This document shows positions 11,487-24,782 of a stretch of 64,000 nucleotides of DNA, piece after piece. How positions within the stretch are numbered: position 1 is the first letter of the stretch; each line of letters opens with the position of its first letter. The position numbers and the translations under genes are program-made. The DNA lies in the NCBI RefSeq assembly GCF_016545825.1, contig NC_052620.1, positions 10,168,001 through 10,232,000 of the forward strand, read 5' to 3'. This DNA is from Eucalyptus grandis (Eukaryota > Streptophyta > Magnoliopsida > Myrtales > Myrtaceae). Under the pieces are notes generated by a model. The model worked only from the letters and a program-made list of their open reading frames with translations, was not told the DNA's origin and made no database searches.

Positions 11487-13887
11487 TCCAAATGTTGTAG
11501 TTGATAGTTTGGTTGATAGAAACCTGTTAAAGATATAAAAGGAGCGGAAAATAGTTGTGTTGAGAGCAATAAGTCGATATAGTTTAGCTGGTCAACAATA
11601 TGACTTAGTTTAGCCAACAGAGGTTTCAACTAGAAATAGTCAAGTGTTGCATCTCACTAATGAGTAGTTGAGGGAGGTCACACCAAATCCCAATACGGTG
11701 TCAACCTAGCGAAGAATATTCAAAGAAGAGCACAATGATATGACCAACTACATTGCGAGTCACGTGTTAGATATGATCAAGTCAATCGCTATCAATGTTG
11801 CCGATGATGTCTTGTCAAGGCTAGGATTGTTCAATCAACCACTACACACAAATCCTATGGTAACACAATACTTTCCTAGTCCTTCTCCATAATGATGCTA
11901 ATAATTTTGGTCAAAGTAGTCAACCTCTTATAATAATTATGTAAAGGCCGGAATCATCCAATCAAGGATAAAATAATGGAAATAATCAGATTAATGCTGA
12001 TCAAAATAATAAAACCTGGGGCCAACAACTTGGCAAATTAACCTGGTCGAGAGGCTGGATATATACCAAATACTGAAAATAGAAGGCAATCGATGTAATT
12101 GTGCCATCGAATGTGAGAAATATCTCTTACAAGCCTAACATACCAAGTAATATAGATAATCCGGCAAGACTAGCATCTCTGAGGGGATTAATAGGATGGA
12201 CAAACAATCCACAAATGAACCCTGAACTGTTCGCTAAAGTTATTTGACAACACTTGGGAATAGTCAAGGGTGTCGTTAGGGCCATTCACGTGAAGCTTTA
12301 TCCTGAATGGGTCAATAATCAACCTTTTCCTAAAGGTTTCAAAGTTTTAAGATTTGCCATTTTCATTGGTGAAGATAAATAATCAACTATTGAACACATA
12401 GGTCAATTTGTGGCCTAACTTGGTGAAGTAGGAAGAAATAAGATTTAATACTTGGGTTATTTCTTTTGCCTTTGTTGAAAACTGCTTTCAGTCGATACAC
12501 TAACTAATTACTCATTTCTATTGATAATTGATACACTAATTAACCACTCAATGAAAAGACAATTCCACTCTCAATTTATAAAATAATATGTGAGGTATCA
12601 GTTTCTCATTTAGCTAATCTTTATTAATATAACAGTGAATCGGTCGATTAGTGTATTGCTCAATTCAAGAAAATTAGAAATTGATGCCTTACGTTGATCC
12701 TAGAGAAGAATTTACAAATTTGGCTTTCAGTGGATGTAAATTCAGTATAAGAGAAAGATTCAAAGGCCATGATTTTGTCGATTTATTCCATATTGGCAAC
12801 GGGAGGATGCAAGTATGAACAACTACCTAAAGAAAGAGATAAGGGCCACATAAATACCATGAACATAACGTGATTTAAATGGGAAGATATGAATCAGAGG
12901 ATTAATTTGACCAAGATGAAAATATTGAAATAGTTGTAGCATAAATGGTGCTCGACAAATCTTATGTTTGTCCATCCTTAAAGCTTCCCAAAATAAAAGG
13001 AACAACAATGGCTTGGGTTAAAGACACTCAAGTTTACTTGTTTGATATTAATAGATTGCAAAATCCTTAACTTACTTTTGAAAGATGGCCTAATTAAATT
13101 AATTGAAGACCAAATGATACTATGTGAAGAAGATTTAATAAACAAAAATATTGCAAGTCGCACTATTATTGGAGCCATAACACAACTAGCTATATTGTTT
13201 TTCAGAAAACACTTTAGGAGGCAATTTGGAGGGGAAAAAGAACGAAATTTGGTGATGATAAAGGGACACATGATGACTCTTGATTATCTTTGATTCTTTC
13301 AAAAGATACTATATGTTGATAAAAAAAAAGGTCCAAGAATTGTAGTTGACAGTTTGATCGACAAAAACCTGTTAGAAGTAGAAGAGTGGAAAATTCAGAT
13401 TGGCTGCATTTAGAACAATTAGTCGATATGTATAGGCAGATGTTTCAACTAGAAATAGTCAAAGCGTTGGAGCAAAATTCAGTAAATGAGGAAGACTAAT
13501 TCAACCAATGGGGAAGTATAAGATATAATCGTGAAAGTAGTGGAGATAATGTAACTGTCAAGATAGTTCTTTTTTTAAAAATAATTTTTTCTTTGTTTGA
13601 CACATGTTGACCGAGTTGAGGTGCAATTCAAAGTTTGTGTCGGAGTTTCCTATTTCAGTGGCCGAGGACTCCAACACACATCCCGACTTCAAGAGGGAAA
13701 TATCAACCCAACAACATATAAAACATAACCTCTAGTTTTCCTCTTCTTCACCAATTTCAATCTGGAAGTTGATTTTTGTATACTTTGCTTTGCTCGATTT
13801 TGGACTTTCCTTTAATAAATCTGGTTTCCTTGCAATTCATCTTGGATTGGTTTCGTTCACCAGTTTAAAATCGAGATATATTTAACA
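11487..13887 (+). mobile_element. Degenerate Ty3/gypsy element (gag region and LTR-like end)
   Basis: At about 12292-12450 the plus strand reads KLYPEWVNNQPFPKGFKVL, FIGEDK-stop-STIEHIGQFVA and GEVGRNKI. This is the gag signature of plant gypsy elements (YPEWI...PFPRGFKVP...GEDGKSTIEHIARF). Later gag pieces follow: FSGCKFSIRERFKGHDFVDL (about 12720-12780), VLDKSYVCPSLKLPK (about 12950-12990) and LLLKDGLIKLIED (about 13071-13110). Many stops and shifts interrupt it. Related blocks at about 11493-11650 and 13335-13465 (TGTAGTTGA(T/C)AGTTTG, GTTTCAACTAGAAATAGTCAA) are direct repeats. The stretch to 13887 has a TATA-like and leader-like sequence ending TTTAACA, as an LTR would. No RT or integrase is seen. 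Confidence 0.7.
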
Positions 13888-13896
13888 ATCTGAGAA

Positions 13897-14300
13897 ATGT
13901 GCGCCATTATATATATATACGCTCAACAAGCCCTCTCTCATATCACCTGGTTTGTGGGATTCCATCCATTATCAACCCCTTTTCCAATCCTTAGAATCCT
14001 TCATGGAGTCGAACTTTGTCTTAGCCTTCCTGGCCCTTCCGCCGGCGACCATCCTCGCCTACAAAAATTATCTTGGAACCTAGTTCATCAAACACGTACT
14101 TATTTAAGCATCTTGCCCTAATACCTCATATAAAGATTGGACTGAGTTTAGTGGGCTAAGCTTCGAAAATAAGTACTCGGGTAGTAATAATTTAGGGCGT
14201 GTTGCACTTTTCTATGTGTAAACAGCTTTTCCCAATTAGTAGGCCCATTAAGACAGAACTATACCGTGTACATAGGATAAATCTCATGTTATCGACTAGT
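13897..14300. other. Spacer, nothing certain
   Basis: A 74-codon open frame (13897-14121, +) has no recognisable motif. It lies between two retroelement fragments and is probably non-coding. Confidence 0.3.
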
Positions 14301-14308
14301 GCACCGCT

Positions 14309-14690
14309 CTCTGATACCATTTCGTAACAACCATGCCCACTGCTCGAGCACACCTCACCCAAATGGAGTGCCCAAGTTGGTAACCATTTAGAGTTGGATT
14401 GTACTTATTACCATTCAACAGTCCCTCTCCTAGTTCATGTGGTACTATGGGGTGTCGTGAGTGTGTGGGAAGTGCATTCATTTCTTGCTCAAGATCTGAT
14501 GTCAACAGCCAGATTTGTTCATTCCTATCAGGCCATCCTCAGAGCTCCTACCTATGCACTTTGGTAATCATGTCATGTGGCGACTCACTCATAGAGACCA
14601 TCCAAAATATTCCTTTTGAAAGCTCGGTCTTTGGGAGTTGGGTTGGGTCGTATTGCCATCGAATGGTTCCAAAGTAAGGGGGCCCAAGTG
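14309..14690 (-). mobile_element. LTR-like segment with tRNA-Met primer-binding site
   Basis: On the minus strand TGTTACGAAA is followed at 14319-14309 by TGGTATCAGAG, the standard primer-binding site for initiator tRNA-Met in plant LTR elements. The sequence on its 5' side (14320 to about 14690) would then be the LTR. No gag follows on the minus strand. It could be a solo or truncated element. Confidence 0.45.
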
Positions 14691-15270
14691 TTGTCTGGAT
14701 AGGGGATGGATCTACATAAAAGGCAGTGGGCCTGTAAAGATTAAGTCCGACAAAAGCAGAGCGTGATTAATTGTGCTTAGAGGGCTCAGCGCTTGATGAT
14801 GGCCAACTGGCAGAAAAGATTGAAACCCATCCTACATAAACGGGGTAAGCGTTTATGGGGCTATGCATGCAAGAAGTGGATCCAGAAGAAGATCACTTCT
14901 TCCTTTTTTTTTTGGATCTAGTGGCCAAAAGAAGCTCACGGACAGCTGGTTCGTATCCACATCCAAGGGACCGTTCAACTTCCGAGAGTGCGATTGTTAG
15001 TTGAAATCATGATCTTATAGGCCTTGCCGAACAAGGAACAAAAGTGAGGATCAGCCCATGAAATAATACTTCGAGTGGACAGTCCAGTGACTGTGTTACT
15101 GGACCACACGGTTGGTCTTTGATGGCATTTGCAGGCCTTTTTTGGGCTGTTAATTGGGTAAGCTTATAATATGGCCCAAACCCAACTTATAAGCTGGCAA
15201 AAGAAGGAAAAAACCAGAAACAAAAGCCCCTGCCCTGTCATGCCATTTATACATGAATTGAATCTTTATA
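14691..15270. other. Unassigned moderately GC-rich block
   Basis: This block is less AT-rich than its surroundings, with short inverted motifs such as GAAGAAGATCACTTCTTCC at about 14885. It has no open frame of note. Organelle origin or a further retroelement piece is possible. I see no decisive motif. Confidence 0.25.
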
Positions 15271-17779
15271 TGTATTGGCTGTGAATGTGATTTCTATGGT
15301 TAGTAGCATGTTCTATGCTTGTTCCTTTTCCTGATAAGCGACTATTTTTTACTAATCTAAATAAGGATTTGCTGTTTATTGCCAATTTCATTGTCTCCCC
15401 GCTATGACTTTTAAACAGCCACAGTTACCGAACCCACTCTTAGAATTTAATTTCTTGATTGTACATTACCACAAGATTAACATCTCTATATAGTTTCCAT
15501 GATATAGAGAAAGCTTGCATATTATGGTCATATCTGAGTTTAATCAAGAGATGAGAGATTAATGGAAGTTGCATTTTAATTGGTTAATTCCAGCTCAGAT
15601 GTTATTCTTGATTATTGACTAAAGGTGTTAAATGTTACTAATTATGACTAAAGCCTTCTTCATTTCCCATTGTAATAAATGTTTTCCGTGGAACTCCAAC
15701 AACGTTTCTTGAAATTTTTTGATGTAATAAAAGTATCTGAAACAATTTAATTATGATTACAATTTAGTGTACCATTAAAGCTTTCTTCTCATATTGGCTA
15801 TGTGCTAATAAAATTCAAGGCAATGGATTGCTATATGTTTAGGGACAATTGTCGAGTAAAAACAATTTGTAGTTACTTCACGATGTTAAATTTGTTAGCC
15901 ATATTTACAAGATGTCTTGGAAAGAGTAGCGCTATTTTCATATGTCGTTTTTCCCTAAAAATACAGCTTTTTGAGGTAACTGACAATATATCCTCGAAAC
16001 ATTATATTTTATATAACATTAAGGCCCATACTATTTTCACCTCTTTATTGGCTCTTAACACTTCCTATCATATTGAATTGGCTACATCATCTCTTATAAG
16101 TCCCATTCTTAATTTAAGATGATTTATTACTCTTTTTTTTTTTGCTTTTGTTTCAATATTACCATAGATGAAACTATCCATATTTCTCTCAAACAACATT
16201 TGCTAAGGTTAAATGTGGGGCCCATTCTTGATTTAAGATTATTTCTTACATTCTTTTCTTCTTTTTTGGTTTTTCTCCTTTCCTCTCTCCGTTTGGAATA
16301 AAATTGGTCTCCCTCTTTTAAAAAAAAAATAGTTTATTGAGTAGATAGCTAACTAGTTATTATGATACTGAGTTGTATATTCTCTTTTGTACTAGGAAAC
16401 TTTTATTTAGAAATTAAACTAAGCATGGGCAAGACTAAATAAAACCATCTACTAGTTTTAGTATGCATTTTGTTTTAATAATTACTTTAATATGTGCCAT
16501 GACATCGTGGTTTGTGTATTTTAACTTCTCTACTTCATTTTCTTAAGTGAATCTAATAGTTCGGTTTTTAATTATTTTTCATGCCATCATTACATGTTGT
16601 TAAAAATATGACAGTTAAGTACATAAAAAATTCTAAACATCCAATGTTATCATGATGTGAAAGAAAATGCTCCCTAAAACATTATTATATATAATACTAT
16701 CTTTGCCATGATTACGTGGTATAATTAGCTGTTGACAAAACAATTGTAATGCCATTGTAGGACAACTCAATCAAACCATTTGCAAAATTTGTATGAGAGG
16801 AATGCTGGTAGTTTTGTCTAAATTGAGACAAAAGAAAACGAAAAAGAAATGTAAAAAATCATCTTAAAATGAGAGTGGAACTCACAAAAGATAATGTAAT
16901 CAATTCAATATGATAAGAGAGTGCTAGGAGCTAATAAGAGGATGGAAATAGTGCAAGTTAATATTATTGATGAGATTTCTTGTCCTATTATTTTCCAACC
17001 TTTCATCCGTTTTATCATGTTTCCTTTTTTTTTTCCATCGTACATACTTGTCTTTTCCCTCCAACATTGTCAAATGTTAAACATGCTTATCTTCAGATCA
17101 TACGTGAACATCAAGGAAAGATGAACACATAAAGGAAAAGGAAAAGGAAAAGGAAACTGCTACATGAAGAAAATAATTAATATCAATAGTAGATTAAATC
17201 TCACAGCAAGGGTATCAAACTTTATGGAATGTTCGAAATTTTCTTATGAAATAATGTGATGTGATTTTTAAGTGAAGAAGTTATAACTATAGTTTCAAGT
17301 TTCAACCCTTATTTTGAAGTTCCAAAAAAGAAAAAGAAAACTGTGAAAAGCTCAAAGGAAAGTACAAATGAGCGATCTTTAAATATTAGAAACCTACAAA
17401 TTTATTCCGGTAAACGACCCGACCCACAAGGTCTATATTTGTTAGATTGAAATTTAATCAACTTTGAAAAATAGTCGCTCAAACCTCCATAACTAAATCT
17501 TTTTTCAACTTCTATATAGGTTTTGTGATTCAAAAGAGGAGGCAATGAGTAAAACTTAACTATCTTCTCCGGGAAAAGTGACAAAAGTATGAAGGATAAG
17601 ATGTATCTCGTTGGAAATCATGGTGACATTTACATTGTAAAACTGATAAATTCAAGAGACGGTAGAAATAAGATTAGGAGTCTTGGTTAACGTGATAAAA
17701 AAAAAAATTCAAGAGAGAGGGATTTATCTCGTTTCGTTAATTAAAACAAGGAGTGGCTTAACCAAAATTGGGTAGAAAT
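15271..17779. other. AT-rich intergenic DNA with a short tandem duplication
   Basis: No gene recognised. CCCATTCTTAATTTAAGAT near 16100 recurs as CCCATTCTTGATTTAAGAT near 16222, each followed by a T-rich run. This suggests a decayed tandem duplication of about 125 bp. Open frames of 60-106 codons are AT-rich and without motifs. Confidence 0.4.
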
Positions 17780-17908
17780 CACCCCCACCTTTAAATTGTT
17801 TTTCATTCAAAAGTCTTTCCTTACATTCACCCGCAAACTGATGACCAAGTTGAAATTATCAATCGTTTTGGGCGATCTTCTTTAGGAGTTTTACAGGTGA
17901 TAAGTTAG
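17780..17908 (+). mobile_element. Ty3/gypsy integrase fragment
   Basis: From 17828 the frame reads HPQTDDQVEIINRFG and ends in a stop at 17908. It matches the strongly conserved HPQTDGQTEVVNR motif after the integrase catalytic core of gypsy elements. Only this short piece remains. Confidence 0.7.
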
Positions 17909-18690
17909 GATATAAGGATACATGTGTCATGGACCGACAGTTCCCTTGGTTGTGGAACGACTTGTGCGGTGCTTGGCAAGCATAATTCATCAGGCCAACC
18001 TTCATTCTATAGTTGTTTCAGTTAACAATGCAGTGAATGGCTTCTTTATACGAGATCATACCATGCCCAGCTTCGCTCGGGTGTTTAGTCCCTCGAGTGA
18101 GACAACAGATCTCTTTAGGCTTAACAACTAGTTTCGGCCTGCCATGGCCTTATCGGGAGAGCGGCAACAGTTCCCGACCAGTTTGTGCATGGAAGACCAA
18201 CTCCGCCTTCAAAGCTCCTAAGTGATATAATCTTTTTATCCTAGAACTCCTAGCACCAACCGTCTTGACGCCACTCCCACGGACCAATTGTGTTCGTCTC
18301 CTCTGCATCCTTACTCTTCACTCGATAACCATAAGCACCGCTCACAAGTGTCACGAGTTCGGGATGATTCACGGACCGTGACATGTCTATCTACAACTAA
18401 TTTTGCACATGATAGTGCAACTGCGTAGATCTTTTCGAGAGTCCATTTCAGTGTGTTTATGGTCACAATCCACATCAACTCATAAGCTGGGCTTTATTGT
18501 CTCTAGATGCACGTTGACACAAGTTCGTCGAGTCTTTTGCATGATACTTTCTCGAACTTCTTGCTAAGATTTAGACAAAGATCACAAGTAATGGGGAGAT
18601 AATTGCTGGGGTATGGTTTATATTCCCTTTTAACTATGTAGGTACAATGCCTCCATGAAGTTAAATGACTTTTATAGTTTGAGTTCATAT
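17909..18690. other. Repeat-like spacer, not identified
   Basis: The mixed-composition sequence probably continues the retroelement debris. Open frames of about 60-70 codons have no recognisable domain. Confidence 0.25.
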
Positions 18691-18699
18691 TTTATTGGT

Positions 18700-20091
18700 A
18701 GTTTGAGTTTGGGCTTGTGAATAGCTATTCAATATATATATTTCGTTTGGATATTTATTTACTTTTTCTTATTTTATTGGTAATTTGTGTTTAGGCTCAT
18801 GAATATCTACTTGATATATATTATTCTATTTGAATATATATATTCTCTTTTATATATATATATATATATATATATTCTCTTTTTCTTTTCTAATTGAGGG
18901 ATGTCATAGAGAGGTAGGAGGTAATAATTATAATGGAATCCTCAACTGACTATAGCCTTAGTTTAAGGGTGAATGGGATAAAACCTTGCATCTCAAATTC
19001 TCTTTTACTCTTTATTTTCTTTGTGATTGTGTGGTGAATCCTAACATCTAGTATCGGAGCTTAGTTTAGGGTTAAGGTTTCTTGGTAAAGAGAGATTTGA
19101 AAAAAAAAAAAATCAAATCTTAAGAAGATGTCGTCTAGTCAATCACAGATTGAAGTAAAGAAATTCAGAGGAAAGCATTTCAAGTTATGGAAATTGAAGA
19201 TGAAGGCTTTGCTCCTGGATAGAGATATGTGGCACGTGATCAAAGAAGGTAAACTTGAGGGAAAAAATCCAAGGAGAAGTTGAAGGAGGACAAGGCAAAG
19301 GAATCCATGTCTATTGAATTGAAGGAGTGAAATATTAGCGATTGAAGAGTGCGAGGCTTGATCTGGCTATGTCTTGCTGATAATGTCTCGATAAACATGA
19401 CTTTTGAGAAGATGCGAAGGATCTCTAGACGAAACTGGAAAATCTTTATCAAAGCAAGTGGCTCATGAATAGGTCGTTTCTACAAAAGCGACTATACAAC
19501 CTTTAGATGAGTGAATGGAATCCCAAGTTGTTCTATGGGTTGTGGATTTTGTGAACATTATCTACATTGAAAACAAAATCGGGTATCTTTTGAATATAGC
19601 AGGGAAAGCTAAAGGAATTCTATATCTAATCCACTGTGATGTCTTCGGTTATACACCCGTAGCATCATTTGGAAAATTAATGTATTTTGTTTCTTTTATT
19701 GATGATTATTGTAGATATATGTGGACATATTCATGTAGAGGAAAGATGATGTGTTTAATAAATTTCGTGAATTCAAAGCTTTGGTGGAAAATTAGTTCGA
19801 TAGAAAAATCAAAGTTTTATGGATTGAAATGGAGGAGAGTTTTGTTAGGCGAAATTTGATCAATTATGTGTGACCAGTGACATTGTGAGGTACAAAACAA
19901 TGCCATATTCACCTCAGTAGAATGAGGTAGGAGAGAGACTTAATTGGTTTTTCATAAAGAAAGCAATGAAATATGTTAAGTGGTGTAGGCTTAGTATTTG
20001 AATTTTGGCAGAAGTAGTAGCTATTGCATGTGCCAAAGGAAAAGAAGAACAAGCTTGAGAGCAAGTCAAAGAAGTGCATATTCATTGGCTA
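18700..20091 (+). mobile_element. Ty1/copia element, 5' part (LTR, PBS, gag, integrase)
   Basis: An LTR-like AT-rich segment containing a (TA)13 run (18850-18875) ends at about 19046 in CTAACA. It is followed by TAGTATCGGAGCTTAG, a variant initiator tRNA-Met primer-binding site. Gag starts at 19128: MSSSQSQIEVKKFRGKHF, then LWKLKMKALLLDRDMW, later LYQSKWLMNR and LYNLRMSE, with frameshifts. An internal deletion then leads into integrase, with LIHCDVFGYTPVASFGK, YFVSFIDDYCRYMWTY, MPYSPQ and NEVGERLN, ending at KKCIFIGY. The element is broken there by an insertion and resumes at about 23293. It is non-functional. Confidence 0.85.
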
Positions 20092-23000
20092 TGTGACATC
20101 TTGATTTTTTAGATCCATCCCACTAGTGAGCTGAGTAATTATAGGCAAGTTATTTTGAATGATATTTTTAGGGGATAATCAATTATAGATTTTCAAAGTA
20201 ACAGTACTTGGCTTGTATATTAGCTGAGAAATTTGTGTGCTAACTTGGTGAACTGTGGTTATAATTTTCGGTTCGTAGTGTCCATTGAAAGTATAAAATT
20301 AGACATGAGTTGTGCCGTTTGCCCCTAATGATGGACCTCTCCCTCTCTCTTCTCCCCTTTGGCTAATCTCTCTCTCTCTTCCTTGCCATTTGGCAAAATG
20401 GCATCGCCACTTGTTCTTCTCGCCCCGTCACTAGGCCTTGCAGCCAAGACACTTGTCATTTCCAAGACACTTGTCATTTCCACCCCATGCAACCAATTGC
20501 ATTTCATGCAAGAAAATCAATTGGGAATAAAAGACCCAAATTTTCTCTATTCCCTTCAATTCTCTTCCAATCTCTCTCTCATCTCTCTCTTTCTCTCTCG
20601 CTTGTTTCTCTCTCTCACACCCATTTGCTCTCTTGTTCTCTCTCACTCATCACCCAACCCCTTATTCCTCTTGTTTTCTCGATTCCATTCAAGAGATCCA
20701 CAGGAATCAAGCTTCATGGGGTCATATCCAGCCAAGGCAAGGGATTAGAGCTCGGTGTTGCAGTAAAACTAGGTTTGGATAGCTCGTTGAGGCAATTGAA
20801 ATTCTGATTCTCTATGCTATGTTGATTTGCTCATCATACGGGTTGATGAGTTTGTCTTTGATGTGCTATAATGCTAGTTTTGAGTTATTGTTTGTTGTCG
20901 TTCCATTTTCTTGATTTGCATGTCTTGTTTTGGGCTGGTAATTGGATGTGAAGTCATGTTTTAAGGGACTAGAACCTTTGCATGTTGGACTTTGGAGTTT
21001 GTGTGGTGTTGCATGTGGCAATAGCTTCTATTTTTGGTGCATTTTTAAGTAATGAGCTCATGTGGTTCAAGTCTTGCATCCATTGTAGTACTTTAGCTTG
21101 GATTTCCAGAATTAGAATTGCTGGACCTCATTGTTTTTCGATTTTATAGAGTTTTTTGTGGTTCGAATATGGTGAAATTTCATTCATGAAAATTATTCAA
21201 AACATTTTTATCTACGACATATTGTACTTTCAAATTTTTCTAAAGTGAAATGGTTAGTACGAAAGTCTTGTCATTTACCATATTGAATTTGTCCAGTGTG
21301 GGAAAGACAGTAATCTGATTATCTTCTCAAATTTTTATAAAATTTTTCCTTTTGAATTTGACCATACTTCCTTCACAAAACTTGTAGAGGAAATCCATAT
21401 TTTTAACATATAAATTTTTTTAAATTATTTTGTGAATATTTGGATTTCAAAATGGGTTGTCCTCTACAATCGTTGAATCTGTTCAACGGACGAATTTTTG
21501 GGTTGTCTTAAGCAATTTATTGCTCTTTCCACATAACGATTTAGACTTGACTTCCTTCATGAAAATGCTATTAAGGTCTTCTTTATAACATATTAAATTT
21601 TTATAATTTTTCAAGCTCGTTTAGTAATGTATTGACACTGATTTTAAAAATTGCTCGAAACTATTCAGTCCTGTCCATTTTTGGAAATTCATGAATTTCT
21701 ATTCAAGCCTTGGTGAGGTTCGATTTGTGATGGGTCTCGGTGGTTGCAGGTTTGATTAGTGTTAGTAAAGTCGGGTTGTCAACTTCAGGAGCACCAGTAT
21801 TAGATGGTGTCAAGTCTTTGACTGCATGATCATTCCATTAGTGTCGAATCAGAGTCTCTGATTGCATGATCGGTTCTACTGAGGCTAGTTTGGTGTTAAG
21901 TCTTTGAGGTACAGTGTTTTGACTTGTGTAGCACATGTCAAGTTCTTAAGTGCATGATGGTATAGATCCTTGCATATGCATGATATGGTCATTGTTTGCA
22001 TGCTTAAGCCAAGACAAATGGTGCATTGATTGTGTGTTTAAGATACTGTGTAATCAATATAGTGGAAGAGCATACTGACAATGCCCCGTGGAGTCAGAGT
22101 GAAATTTGGGATGCCTAGGGAGAGTGTACCCTGGAAGCTCAGGGAGAGTGTAACCTTGATGCCTTAGAGTAGGGATGCCATGGTCAGTAGACCATGAACC
22201 TTACGTGGCTTGGAGAGCATACTAGTGTACACCATGACGGACCGGAGTTTGCACTGGAATTCTACTAGATGAGAGTATTCCTCCTTATGTGGTTCATTGA
22301 GCGCACCGACCATGTGTTTTGAAGTGGAAACAAAAAGTGAAAACTAAAATCGTGTGAATCATGTACGTGTGCCTAATTGCATTGTTCATCGAGGTCGATA
22401 GGTTTTTATGATGTGAGTTTGGTCGTGAGCCTAGATTAGATTTTTGGTCTTGTAAGCCTAGTTCATTGGTCCTTAGCGTAATGTTGTATAGTCTTATTTT
22501 GGGGTAAGTGTGCCACGTATCTTAGGCTGATTTTTCATTCATGTGAGGGGTGGATAGTATGGTGTAGTGTTTTTGATATTTCATTGCTGGGCATTAGCGT
22601 ACTCTTGTTATTATTCATATTTTTCATATCCTTAGACATGGATGGGATTCCTACCACCGCTATTGCAAGTTATAGCACCCCAGTTTAGCTTGAGGGGCAG
22701 CCATACAAGTTTACTAATCCGCGCTTTCCCTTTATCTTTTTTGTACGCTACATGACTACACTCGGAATAGATGCAGGTCCATCGACCAGCCGTGTCACTT
22801 ACACTTCGTGGCACTCTACGCCAACATTAGGGGATACCTGAGTGGTCCTCTGCCTTTCCTTGAGGGCGATATGAGTAGCGACGATGACAACGATGCCAAT
22901 GGGGAGCTGTAGGAGAGGATGACGATGAGAGGTGGCAGGGATCCATTTTTGAGACACGGTTTTGGCATTTTTGGAGATCGAGTCGTGTGTAGATGGGTGA

Positions 23001-23290
23001 TAGGTTGTAGATAGTGCGAGGGTATGGATGATGGCTGAGTGGATAGCGTGGGAGCAGTATATCATTTTGACCTCCCAGTATAGCCCCGTGATCACCTATG
23101 TTCATAAATAATATAAGAAATGAAAAGCTGTTGCTTGTTTCTCTCTAGTGTTCATCCTTTATAATTCGTATTTGTTTGATGTTTAAATTCGTCTTCAGCA
23201 TGTGCTAAAAAGTGAAAGATTAATATATTGCGTAAGAAAAGTGGCGGATTGGGATGTGCCGGCTCGTCATAGGGTATAAGGATGGTGTCA
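20092..23290 (+). mobile_element. Long LTR-like insertion (about 3.2 kb) inside the copia element
   Basis: The copia frame stops at IGY and a new sequence starts with TGTGACATC, the usual 5' end of plant gypsy LTRs. It ends in TCA near 23269 or 23290, after which the copia frame resumes. It holds CT-rich leader-like sequence (20330-20660), a doubled 18-mer AAGACACTTGTCATTTCC (about 20446-20481), low-copy internal repeats, and an AATAATA-type tail (about 23107). It has no gag or pol. Length and ends suit a solo LTR of a Tekay/Del-like chromovirus, which have unusually long LTRs. Flanks GGCTA and GGGTA are an imperfect 5-bp target duplication candidate. Short open frames inside are not credible genes. 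Confidence 0.6.
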
Positions 23291-23577
23291 TAGGGTATAA
23301 ATTGTGAAATCCTGATACTAAAAGTATCATCTACAACATAGATATGGTGTTCGGAGAATCTACAACAAATCAGATTGTTTCACAAGATCTTGAAAAACCA
23401 CATATAGTTGACTTCGATGTTGATTTGAAGAAAAAAAATAGAGGTTACACAAGCTAGAATAGATCAGATTCTAAAACTGATGAGCTTGATGAGATGGATG
23501 ATATAGTAGATTCTGAAACTAAATTTGAAGATGAAACATTGCCCGAATTGGTCTTGAGAAGGTCCACATGGCTGAGA
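23291..23577 (+). mobile_element. Ty1/copia element, continuation after the insertion
   Basis: The frame reads GYKL-stop-NPDTKSIIY, then MVFGESTTNQIVSQDLEKP and later ELVLRRSTW. This is the segment between integrase and reverse transcriptase of copia polyproteins (GYRLWDP...VVFDES...LRRSTRxR). It continues exactly where the 5' part stopped at IGY. The copia sequence ends abruptly at another TGTGACATCC. Confidence 0.75.
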
Positions 23578-24400
23578 ATGTGACATCCAAAATTTTGTCC
23601 ACCTATTTAGTGATAACTAAGTAAAGATTAAGGTTGGTAATGGTCGAGGTGGAAACATAAATCTCTTGAGTCGTCTTTGGAAATTCACTTGGTATATTTG
23701 GGTCCAAGAACATTGCAAAAATTCGTTCGGACAAATTGTAGAATATAGTTTTGACTATATTCTCGTGATAAATAGAAATATTATGGCCAACTAAATTAAT
23801 ATGGCCATTATACCCTAAAGAATGCCTTATATTATATTATGTATGACTAAATTAGGATAAGATAAGCCACCATTAAGCCCTAATTACACCATGGCTGGCC
23901 ACCACCACCTAATTTTAGCCCCAAAATCTCGTTTTTGCCCCTAAAAGATTAGATGCATGTAAACATGCATGAATACTGGTTTAAGAGTCGTTGGGTTCTC
24001 TACCAATATCATGATTTCTCCTGCAGTCCTTTCATTAACACACATAGGTTTCCCATAAGGCTATCGCTGTAGCTATCTAGTCTTAAAAAGCTGTTAGCTG
24101 TTCTTTTGATATCTAACCCAGTTTTTTAACTATGGAATCCAAAGCTTGAACGGCTCTTTTTTGATCCATCAATGGTCTTCTTCTAGTGCGTATTGAATTA
24201 TCATCAAAGTCGATACATCACTATCTCAATGTAACTCGCACTATCATTGGTGTAGATATCAAGTCATCATGCTAACCATCTTCAATGATGATACTGACCG
24301 AATGACTCGTGATGTTAAGACCAATTACCTTTCCATCTTCATCAATACCAAAGACTTCCAAGAATACTAGCTCGACTGGTCCTTGCAAGCTACAATGAGA
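23578..24400 (+). mobile_element. LTR-like sequence starting TGTGACATCC
   Basis: The copia frame is cut at about 23578 by TGTGACATCCAAAATTTTGTCC, a start typical of gypsy/chromovirus LTRs. No internal region or second LTR is visible, and the 3' limit is uncertain. A polyprotein is absent. Confidence 0.4.
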
Positions 24401-24408
24401 TACTACTC

Positions 24409-24780
24409 ACATTGGTACTTGTTCTCCTAAAAGTCAAAGCCTAGTTTCTCATCATTGGTGATATATAGGATTTTTTTATTATTATAATGATTAACCAATT
24501 TCACCATCCGCACTCATCATGGTAAACATTAGTACCAATGATAGTTTGGTAATTATCAAAATATCATAAAGATGTTTTTTAACGTCGTGAGCATCCGCTG
24601 TCCAAGTTGCCATCATTGGTACTTGTTCTCCTAAAAGTCAAAGACTAGTATCTCGTCTTCATTGATGTGAAGGATAATTGGTAATTATAGTTTATTTTAC
24701 TATTTGTGTTCATCATTGTACCTATTAGTGATACATATAATTTGGTGATCATCAAAATCTCACAGGGATGTTTTCCAACA
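24409..24780. repeat. Tandem duplication, period about 203 bp
   Basis: ATTGGTACTTGTTCTCCTAA at 24411 recurs at 24614. Both copies continue with matching blocks (AAAGTCAAAG(C/A)CTAGT, AATTATCAAAATATCA/GATCATCAAAATCTCA, GATGTTTT(T/C)). Two diverged units are present. Confidence 0.65.
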
Positions 24781-24782
24781 CA

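Noticed and set aside
14691..15270. Organelle (mitochondrial) DNA insertion
   Set aside because: Suggested only by composition; I could not recognise an organelle gene or group II intron core.
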